Shown here: piece by piece, positions 14,222 through 20,059 of the stretch
How positions within the stretch are numbered: position 1 is the first letter of the stretch
Layout of the letters: each line of letters opens with the position of its first letter
Assembly: GCA_964396225.1 (NCBI GenBank)
Contig: CAYNEL010000013.1
Span: forward strand, 1 to 20,757
Origin: CAYNEL01 sp964396225
GTDB lineage: Bacteria > Patescibacteriota > Minisyncoccia > Moranbacterales > UBA1568
Reading direction: 5' to 3'
DNA: 20,757 bases
Program-made: the position numbers and the translations under genes
Notes under the pieces: model-generated
Told to the model about the DNA's origin: nothing
The model's input: the letters and a program-made list of their open reading frames with translations, nothing else
The model's database searches: none

Positions 14222-14227
14222 ATTGTA
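14222..14227 (-). promoter_or_regulatory. Possible -10 element (TACAAT) of ftsE
   Basis: TACAAT on the minus strand predicts a start near 14215 and a 25-nt leader before the ftsE ATG. No -35 match is visible. Confidence 0.4.
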
Positions 14228-14241
14228 GCGTATCCCGCGGA

Positions 14242-14562
14242 TTACCGCGCGAAGAGGTATCCCGTCACGAGCGGGATAGCCACGATCACGACGGCCAGGG
14301 CTACCGCTCGGGCGGGACGGAGCCGGAGCACGAAGAACCCGAGCGCGCCGGAAACGACGAACACGAGAGCGTAACTCACTATCCAGCCCAAAACCGCAGT
14401 GTACGTAGCCACAAGCACGACTGGGAGGGCGAAAACAAGAGAGCGCAGGAAACGGACGCCGGCGGACACGGCCCGGTCGCCCAGGAGCCACGCGGCCGCG
14501 TACGCGAGCACGATCAGGAAACCGATGTTGATGGCGAACATGAGTACAAAAGAGGTTGGCAT
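14242..14562 (-). CDS. Small four-helix membrane protein of unknown function
   Basis: The 106-residue product is almost entirely hydrophobic: helices near 5-27, 41-60, 61-79 and 86-104, joined by short basic turns (FLRLRPARA). No family is recognised. It lies between prfB and ftsE in the same direction, 27 nt after the prfB stop, and its ATG follows CATCCCT, matching the start context of its neighbours. The even spread of membrane helices argues for a real gene. A role near FtsEX is suggested only by position. Confidence 0.65.
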   Translation of the reverse strand: MPTSFVLMFAINIGFLIVLAYAAAWLLGDRAVSAGVRFLRSLVFALPVVLVATYTAVLGWIVSYALVFVVSGALGFFVLRLRPARAVALAVVIVAIPLVTGYLFAR

Positions 14563-14589
14563 AGGGATGTGTGTTTCGATATTGGCAGA

Positions 14590-15685
14590 CTAAGCGCGCC
14601 GGGCGGCTTCGCGACGGAGATGGGCCTCCATGAAAGGCCGGAGCTCGCCGTCCAAGACATCGTGCACCTGGGGCGTTTCGTGCTTGGTGCGGTGGTCCTT
14701 GGCGAGGGTGTAAGGGTGGAGGACGTAGGAGCGGATCTGGTTGCCCCATTCAGCGCTCTTGTGCTCACCCTTGAGTTCACGCTCCTTGGCCGACTGTTCC
14801 TCCTTGGCCCGCTGAAAGAGCTTGGCCTGGAGGAGGCGCATGGCCTGCTCGCGGTTTTGGATCTGCGAACGCTCGCTCTGACAGGCCACCACGATCCCGG
14901 TGGGCAGGTGGGTCAGACGTACGGCGCTTTCGGTCTTGTTGACGTGCTGTCCGCCGGCCCCGCTCGAGCGGTAGGTATCCACCCTGAGATCCTCGGGCCG
15001 GATCTTGACCGTCTCGGCGTCATCGATTTCCGGCACCACCTCCACTAGGGCAAACGACGTCTGGCGGAGCTGATTGGCGTTGAAGGGCGAGAGTCGCACG
15101 AGACGGTGGACGCCTGCCTCGCTCCGGAGGTAGCCGTAAGCGAACTCCCCCGCCACCGAGAAGGTGACACTTTTGAGGCCGGCCTCAGTGCCGCGCGATT
15201 CGTCGAGGATGTCCGTCCGGAAGCCTTCGCGTTCGGCCCAGCGGAGGTACATCCGGAGGAGCATCTCCGCCCAGTCTTGGGCGTCCACCCCGCCGGCACC
15301 GGCGTGAATGGAGACGAGGGCGTCGTTCCGGTCGTACTCCCCCCCGAGGACGGCCTCGATTTCGAGAGCGTTGGCCTGGCGATCCAGGTCGGAGAGCTGT
15401 CCCAAGACATCCCGTTCGTCTTCGGGCGAGGCGGCCAGTGCCGAGAGCTCCTCGGCCGTCTTCACCGCCTCGGCGAACTCGTCGAAACGGCGAAGCGTCC
15501 CCTTGAGCCCTTCGAGCTCCTTCATCACGGCCCCGGCCCGCTTCGGGTCGTTCCAGAATCCAGGATCGGCGGCCAAGGCTTCGAGCTTGTGAATGTGCGT
15601 TTCCTTGGAGGCACGGTCAAAGATAGTCCTGCAAGCGCAGGAGTTTCTCTTTGAGGCTAGCGATCATCGGAGCCGCGCTTTCCAT
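14590..15685 (-). CDS. prfB: Peptide chain release factor 2 (programmed +1 frameshift at an in-frame UGA)
   Basis: RF2 ends translation at UGA and UAA. The reading frame is split. Codons 1-22 start at ATG 15685 (MESAAPMIASLKEKLLRLQD then YL) and meet TGA at 15619-15617. Reading CTT, skipping one base and resuming at GAC (15618) opens 342 further codons to the stop at 14590, so the full protein has 364 residues, close to the 365 of E. coli RF2. The body has the SPF tripeptide that reads the stop codon (RLSPFNA) and the catalytic GGQ loop (SSGAGGQHVNKTESA). Low RF2 should favour the frameshift, an autoregulatory loop well known for this gene. A plain gene caller would miss the first 36 residues (the 22-codon leader plus 14 after the shift). 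An extended -10 lies 9 nt before the ATG. Confidence 0.95.
15616..15631 (-). promoter_or_regulatory. prfB programmed frameshift site
   Basis: Reading in the minus direction the site is CAG GAC TAT CTT TGA C. The slippery CTT before TGA C is the same as in E. coli prfB, and AGGA sits where the internal SD (AGGGGG) of E. coli stands, at the short distance needed to push the ribosome by +1. Confidence 0.93.
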
Positions 15686-15694
15686 ACGGAGTGC

Positions 15695-15703
15695 AGTATA
15701 CCA
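15695..15703 (-). promoter_or_regulatory. Extended -10 promoter (TGGTATACT) of prfB
   Basis: On the minus strand TGG (15703-15701) and TATACT (15700-15695) end 9 nt before the prfB ATG, so the leader should be only 0-3 nt. No -35 hexamer is seen. Confidence 0.6.
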
Positions 15704-15747
15704 CACAAACCCGCTCGCTACGACCATCGGAAACGCCCGGTCAGGGG

Positions 15748-15776
15748 TTGAAATTTTCCCAGGCGTGGGGTAGAGT
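15748..15776 (+). promoter_or_regulatory. Promoter of tRNA-Thr (TTGAAA-17-TAGAGT)
   Basis: TTGAAA at 15748-15753 and TAGAGT at 15771-15776 are 17 nt apart and predict a start about 20 nt before the tRNA. Confidence 0.6.
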
Positions 15777-15803
15777 GGACCCCGTGACCGGTTCCGGAGT
15801 CAG

Positions 15804-15876
15804 GCCACCTTAGCTCAGTCGGCAGAGCGGCGCATTCGTAACGCGCAGGTCCCGAGTTCGATCCTCGGAGGTGGCT
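15804..15876 (+). tRNA. tRNA-Thr (anticodon CGT)
   Basis: The 73-nt cloverleaf has acceptor GCCACCT/AGGTGGC, D stem GCTC/GAGC, anticodon loop TTCGTAA with CGT, variable loop AGGTC and T stem CCGAG/CTCGG around TTCGATC. The last pair of the anticodon stem is A31-C39, a mismatch. The discriminator is T, and CCA is not encoded. It has its own promoter and a terminator shared with the opposite strand. Confidence 0.96.
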
Positions 15877-15885
15877 CACCCAACC

Positions 15886-15914
15886 AAAAACCCTCCCCGA
15901 TCGGGGAGGGTTTT
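15886..15914. terminator. Bidirectional terminator between tRNA-Thr and the DsbA-like gene
   Basis: AACCCTCCCCGA and TCGGGGAGGGTT form a perfect palindrome with T-runs on both strands, so it can end the tRNA-Thr transcript and the convergent DsbA-like transcript. Confidence 0.9.
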
Positions 15915-15939
15915 CGTTTCAAACAGAATCGGTGCCAGA

Positions 15940-17037
15940 CTACTTGGCGAGCTCGGCGTCAATGGCCTGCTTCAGCTGGTCGGCCCCGACCGCCCCGCCG
16001 AAGAAGGTCCCGCCCACAAAGGTCCCGGGAGTACCCGAGATGCCAAACTTCTCACCCTCAGTCTTGTCGGCGTTCACCTTCTCGAGGTGCTTTTTGGAAT
16101 CGAGACATTCGTTGAAGGTGGCGGTGTTCAATCCGAGCTGACGGGCGTAGGTCTTGAAGGAACCCACGCCGGTGGTCTTGCCCCACTCGTCCTGCTTCTG
16201 GAAAAGGAGGTCGCCGTACTCGAAGAATTTGCCCTGATCGTTGGCGCAGGCTGTGGCCAGCGCGGCGCTCTCGGCCTGGAGATGGAAGGGCAGCGGGTAG
16301 TGCTTATAGACGTAGAGCACCTTGTCCTTGTACTCCTGAAGGAGCGGCTTCAGCTCAGTGTGGAGCGCCCGACAGAAGGGACACTGGTAATCGGAGTATT
16401 CGATGATCCGCACTTTGGCGTCCTTGTTCCCCCACACCAGATCGCCCTCGCCCACTGGTGGCAGTTCGAGGTATTTGCCGGCGGACATGCCGAGCTTGCT
16501 GGCGTCGAGGAAGTACCAGCCGTTCTCCTGCTTCTCAAAAAGCTGTTCGGCCTGGGCGAAGATACTCGTCTTCTCCACCTCGGGGGCGAAAAAGAAGGCT
16601 GGCACCGAAATGACCTCGGCCGCCTCGCGGAGAGACTTGCCGTCGGCGGTGTCGATGTCCACTTCCTTGGCCTCAAGCGTAGGCATCACCCGCCGGAGCG
16701 AGAGGAGGGCCTGGCTCGGGTCACAGTTCTCGCAGTCGGCGGTATCGGTCAGGACCTTGACCGAGACCTTGGGGTCGGCGTACGCCACCCAGGTCTTGCC
16801 GGCCATCTCGACCACGTCGGCCTTCTTGAGGGCCCGCTCCGAGTAGCCGCGGCCGCCGAAGAGCTGGACCACGTCCACGAAGAGGCTCCCCAGGAATAGG
16901 CCGCCCAGCACAATGGCGAGCGCTGTCAGGTTCTTCAACTGCTTGTCTTTCTTCTCCTCGGGCGAAAGCATCGCCCGTTCTTCCTCCGTCGCCGCCGTTT
17001 CCGCCTTGTGTTCCTCCGGTTGCATGTGTTCGGACAT
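15940..17037 (-). CDS. Membrane-anchored DsbA-family protein with two thioredoxin folds
   Basis: The 365-residue product is a probable extracytoplasmic thiol oxidoreductase. Residues 1-36 are a charged cytoplasmic tail and 37-60 a membrane helix. A first thioredoxin-like segment carries CENC at 102-105 and a cis-Pro-like VPAFF at 145-149. The C-terminal DsbA/BdbD-type domain carries CPFC at 219-222 and the cis-Pro loop GTPGTF at 335-340. The helical insert between them has further Cys (264, 311). The ATG at 17037 is chosen because an ATG 93 nt upstream would overlap the preceding gene and add an unlikely Arg-rich leader; it follows GATACCT with no SD. The one-TM orphan lies just upstream and a terminator just downstream. 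No VKOR or DsbB partner is in the window. Confidence 0.88.
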   Translation of the reverse strand: MSEHMQPEEHKAETAATEEERAMLSPEEKKDKQLKNLTALAIVLGGLFLGSLFVDVVQLFGGRGYSERALKKADVVEMAGKTWVAYADPKVSVKVLTDTADCENCDPSQALLSLRRVMPTLEAKEVDIDTADGKSLREAAEVISVPAFFFAPEVEKTSIFAQAEQLFEKQENGWYFLDASKLGMSAGKYLELPPVGEGDLVWGNKDAKVRIIEYSDYQCPFCRALHTELKPLLQEYKDKVLYVYKHYPLPFHLQAESAALATACANDQGKFFEYGDLLFQKQDEWGKTTGVGSFKTYARQLGLNTATFNECLDSKKHLEKVNADKTEGEKFGISGTPGTFVGGTFFGGAVGADQLKQAIDAELAK

Positions 17038-17098
17038 AGGTATCGTACCCAAAACGTTGAAGTGGATTAGAACCGACCGCCCATCCTCCACGCACCGC

Positions 17099-17431
17099 TT
17101 AGAAACCGCACGCGCCACCGCTCGCGCCACCGCTCGGGGCCATCACCGCCTCGCCCTTCTCCAGGGCTTCCTGTTCCATGGCGATGAGGTCATAGCGGGC
17201 CGGGTCCTCGACCAGGTAGTCCTGGAAGCCGATGGTAAGACGCGGCGCAGCCTCCGTCTTGGCCACGATGCCGAGACAGAAAGCGATGGCCGCCACGAGC
17301 ACGAAAACACGCTTGTCCTCCGCCAGGAGGGCGGAGAGGCCGCGCCGCACGGCGGCAACACCCTTCTCCGCGGCCGCTTTGGCGCGCGCCGCCGGGGTTT
17401 CCACGGAAGCGTTCTTTTCCAGTTCGTCCAT
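17099..17431 (-). CDS. Single-pass membrane protein with a Gly/Ala/Ser/Cys tail, function unknown
   Basis: The 110-residue product is not recognised. A charged N-terminus rich in Ala and Lys (1-40) is followed by one membrane helix (about 42-60, VFVLVAAIAFCLGIVA) and an outer segment (PRLTIGFQDYLVEDPARYDL), ending in the tail GGASGGACGF. The tail is coded by a 12-bp direct repeat (17112-17135), so it grew by duplication. It is the first gene of a probable two-gene unit with the DsbA-like protein 61 nt downstream, and its tail Cys would be on the same side of the membrane as the CxxC motifs. The start follows CACACCT with no SD. It is a credible gene of unknown role. Confidence 0.7.
   Translation of the reverse strand: MDELEKNASVETPAARAKAAAEKGVAAVRRGLSALLAEDKRVFVLVAAIAFCLGIVAKTEAAPRLTIGFQDYLVEDPARYDLIAMEQEALEKGEAVMAPSGGASGGACGF
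17112..17135 (-). repeat. 12-bp tandem direct repeat coding the Gly-rich tail
   Basis: GCGCCACCGCTC occurs twice in direct succession on the plus strand, giving a doubled four-residue unit of Ser, Gly, Gly and Ala at the C-terminus of the 110-residue protein. Confidence 0.85.
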
Positions 17432-17450
17432 AGGTGTGGGGGTGGTCCGC

Positions 17451-17514
17451 CGGAGGACTCCTCCGTGCTCCGCCGGCCGCCCGGGCTAAGGGAAAATCCG
17501 TACTCCCCAGTATA
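17451..17514 (-). promoter_or_regulatory. Promoter (GGTATACT) and structured leader of the 17431 gene
   Basis: TATACT at 17514-17509 begins 12 nt after the stop of the upstream receiver gene and predicts a start near 17502, leaving a leader of about 70 nt. The leader contains CGGAGGA G TCCTCCG (17465-17451), a perfect hairpin that buries an SD-like GGAGGA about 25 nt from the ATG. Confidence 0.5.
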
Positions 17515-17525
17515 CCGCCCCGGGC

Positions 17526-18359
17526 TCAATAGAACAAGTGGGTGGCCCCCTCGGCCTCGGCCTGCATGAGGACGTCCCGGACGATCTCCAGGAGTTCGGC
17601 CGGGGTGACGCTCGACTTCACCAGGAAAGCCTTGGCCCCGAGCTCGAGGCCGCGGTCGATGTCCTCCTGGCGGTTCAAGTTCGAAAAGACGATGATGGGC
17701 AGGCGCGGTAGGATTTCCGCCTGCCGGAGTTCGGTCATCACCTCGAATCCATCCTTGATCGGCATGACGATGTCCATAATGACGAGCTGGGGCCGTTCCT
17801 CCTTGATGCGCTGGAGGGCCTCCTCGCCATTGGCCGCGGTGAGCACCCTGCAGCCTTCCTTCTCGAGCGACTTCATGATGAGTTCCTGGAGCATCACCTC
17901 GTCCTCCACCACGAGGAGGGTCTTGTTCTTGAGGATCTTTTTGGCGTGAGCCCGGTAGAAAGGATCGGTTTTGCGCTCCTCGGCCATCTTGGCCATGATG
18001 AGGGCTTCTACTTTGGCGGTCAGGGCCGGTCCGTCGAACTGACCGGTCACTAGGCGGTCAGTGGCGCCGATGCGTTCGAGGAGCGCCACGGCTTCGGGTG
18101 TCTCCTGCTTCAGGACGCCGATGACGGGGATGGGCGGACGGCCGTCGGCGCGGGCCAGGGCCGCGGTGAAAGCGGCTTCGTCTAGGAGCGGCAGCTCGAC
18201 CGACAAGAGGATGAGGCTCGGTTCGAAGTCAGCGATCTTCTTGAGGCCGCTCGCCCCGTCCGCCACCGTCTCGATGGCATACCCGTACTGGTGCAGCGTG
18301 CGGGAGAGAAGCTCCACCACCATGGCATCCGCCTCGAAAATGAGGATTTTCTTGTGCAT
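17526..18359 (-). CDS. Tandem-receiver response regulator, first receiver degenerate
   Basis: The 277-residue product consists of two CheY-like receiver domains and no output domain. In the first (1-120) the phospho-acceptor position is Ser53 (LLSVELP), and the conserved Lys is replaced near 105 (LVTGQ), so it is a pseudo-receiver. The second (about 143-265) is intact, with the acidic pair in VVEDE, phospho-acceptor Asp196 (IMDIVMP) and Lys248 (LVKSS). A 20-residue linker with KMAEERKTDPFYRAHAK joins them. It starts 12 nt after the stop of the preceding receiver gene, without an SD (CTCCCGT before ATG). It probably acts as a phosphorylation switch or sink in the adjacent kinase pathway. Confidence 0.9.
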   Translation of the reverse strand: MHKKILIFEADAMVVELLSRTLHQYGYAIETVADGASGLKKIADFEPSLILLSVELPLLDEAAFTAALARADGRPPIPVIGVLKQETPEAVALLERIGATDRLVTGQFDGPALTAKVEALIMAKMAEERKTDPFYRAHAKKILKNKTLLVVEDEVMLQELIMKSLEKEGCRVLTAANGEEALQRIKEERPQLVIMDIVMPIKDGFEVMTELRQAEILPRLPIIVFSNLNRQEDIDRGLELGAKAFLVKSSVTPAELLEIVRDVLMQAEAEGATHLFY

Positions 18360-18371
18360 ACGGGAGGGGGA

Positions 18372-19190
18372 TTATTCGGAAGCGGCGGGCACCCCGAGCG
18401 TCTCCCCTTTCTTGGCCAAAAGCTGTCTGACCCGCACCACCGCCTCCGAGAGGGTGACGTTTGATTTGACGATGAACTCGGTGGCGCCAAGCTCCTTGGC
18501 CCGCTCGAAATCGCGTTCCTGACTCAGGTTGGAGAAGATCACGATGGGCGTGAGGTCGAACGTCCGGTCGGCCCGCAGCTTCGCCAGGGCCTCGAAGCCG
18601 TCCGACTGGGGCATCACCACGTCGAGGAGAATGACGTCAGGACTGGTCTCGATCGCCTTCTTGACCGCACCCGCCCCGTCCTGGGCGAGCATGACGGTGA
18701 AGCCCTCTTCGGTGAACTTCTTCTGGAGCAACTCCTGGAGGAAAGGGTCGTCCTCGACCACGAGGATGGACGTACCCGCGTGGGCGGGGGCGGCGGCCGA
18801 GACGGGTGCCTCGTCTGGGAGGTATTTGTGGACCTTCTCGAGCACCTGCTCGGGGCTGAAATCGGCCTTGATGAGATAGTCTTTGGCGCCGAGCGAAAGT
18901 ACGCGGTCGATCTCCACCGGCTGACCAGAGTTTGAGATGACCACGACCGGGATCTTGGACAGCGTCCCGTCTTTTTTCATCCGTTCCAGGATCTCGTAGC
19001 CGTTCATACGCGGCAGGAGGATGTCGAGGAGGAGCAGGTCCGGGCGCCATTCCGAGAGGTGGGCAAAACCGCTTTCCCCGTCTTCGCGGAGCTCGGCGAC
19101 GTAGCCTTCTTCTTTCAGCTTCTCGACCAGGATCTCCCCGAGCACGCGCTCGTCTTCGATGACCAGGATTTTCTTCGGTTCTCCGGGCAT
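18372..19190 (-). CDS. Tandem-receiver response regulator, both receivers intact
   Basis: The 272-residue product has two complete CheY-like receivers joined by an Ala/Pro linker (about 126-138) and no DNA-binding or enzymatic output. The first has the acidic residues of VIEDE, Asp56 (LLLDILLP) and Lys108 (LIKAD). The second has VVEDD, Asp190 (LLDVVMP) and Lys242 (IVKSN). It starts 13 nt after the kinase stop, so the two are surely cotranscribed. The likely input is the neighbouring histidine kinase; the output must be a protein partner. The second receiver closely resembles that of the next gene (IVIFSNLSQERDF against IIVFSNLNRQEDI), suggesting gene duplication. Confidence 0.92.
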   Translation of the reverse strand: MPGEPKKILVIEDERVLGEILVEKLKEEGYVAELREDGESGFAHLSEWRPDLLLLDILLPRMNGYEILERMKKDGTLSKIPVVVISNSGQPVEIDRVLSLGAKDYLIKADFSPEQVLEKVHKYLPDEAPVSAAAPAHAGTSILVVEDDPFLQELLQKKFTEEGFTVMLAQDGAGAVKKAIETSPDVILLDVVMPQSDGFEALAKLRADRTFDLTPIVIFSNLSQERDFERAKELGATEFIVKSNVTLSEAVVRVRQLLAKKGETLGVPAASE

Positions 19191-19203
19191 AGGAATTGTC
19201 TGG

Positions 19204-20052
19204 TTAGCGGGTAGTCGGATCAGGGGTCTTCATATTGGGCACGGTGAAGAAAAAGGTAGTGCCTTTGCCTTCCTCGGTCTCGAACCAGATGCGGCCGCCG
19301 TGGCGTTCGATGATGGTTTTGGCGATGAACAGCCCGAGGCCCGAACCGTCGGTCTCGATCTTCATGGCGGCGGAAGAGCGGAAGAAACGGCTGAACATCT
19401 TGGACTGGTCGGCGCGAGCGATGCCGATGCCGGTATCGGCCACACTGCAGCGCACACCGTCGCCCTCGCGGTCGAGGCGCACCGTCACCGTCCCACCCGC
19501 CAGGGTGTACTTGACCGCGTTCTCAATGAGGTTCTGGAGGGCCGAGCGCATCTTCTCCGGATCGATCAGGGCCACCGGTAGGTCGGCCTCGGGCTCGACA
19601 TAGACCAGACTGACGTCGCGGTCGGAGGCCGGCCCCTTGAAATCCTCGACCACGGAGGCCACGATGTCCGGGAGGCGGAGAGGGAAGAACTGGTACCGGA
19701 ACTTGCCGGCCTCGATGCGACTCACGGTGAGGAGGTCGTTGATGAGGCGGATCATGCGCTCGTTGGACTCGAAGCCCTTGCGCACCAGGGATTTCTGCTC
19801 GTCCGAGAGCGGCGAGCGTTCGTCCTCGAGGAGCATGCTGAAGATCCACTTGACCGCCGAAAGCGGCGTGCGGAGCTGGTGGGCCGCCACCGAGATGAAT
19901 TCGGACTTGGTCTTGTCGAGCTCGCGCAGACGCTCGTTGGCCCGGGAAAGCTCGAGATCCTTGCGCACCAGCATGCGCGAGGCCTGGTCGAGCTCCTGGT
20001 TGATGCGCCGGAGGTCGTCGAGCTCGGGTTCCGAGCGGAGCGTGTCGGTCAT
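19204..20052 (-). CDS. Soluble histidine kinase
   Basis: The 282-residue product is a HisKA-type kinase without membrane helix or sensor domain. Residues 1-48 form a coiled coil (LRRINQELDQASRMLVRKD). The H box is AAHQLRTPLSAVKW with His58. The ATP-binding part has the N box NLIENAVKYT (174-183), DTGIGI (206-211), the F box FSRFFRSS and the G2 box GSGLGLFIAK (236-245), all intact. The ATG at 20052 is 7 nt after the FIST gene stop and follows ACCCCTT; an ATG 21 nt upstream would overlap that gene. The missing sensor is probably supplied by the FIST protein, and the two receiver proteins downstream are the natural phosphate acceptors. Confidence 0.94.
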   Translation of the reverse strand: MTDTLRSEPELDDLRRINQELDQASRMLVRKDLELSRANERLRELDKTKSEFISVAAHQLRTPLSAVKWIFSMLLEDERSPLSDEQKSLVRKGFESNERMIRLINDLLTVSRIEAGKFRYQFFPLRLPDIVASVVEDFKGPASDRDVSLVYVEPEADLPVALIDPEKMRSALQNLIENAVKYTLAGGTVTVRLDREGDGVRCSVADTGIGIARADQSKMFSRFFRSSAAMKIETDGSGLGLFIAKTIIERHGGRIWFETEEGKGTTFFFTVPNMKTPDPTTR

Positions 20053-20059
20053 AAGGGGT

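Noticed and set aside
15871..16899. 342-codon open frame on the plus strand
   Set aside because: It starts inside tRNA-Thr, crosses a terminator and lies antisense to the DsbA-like gene.
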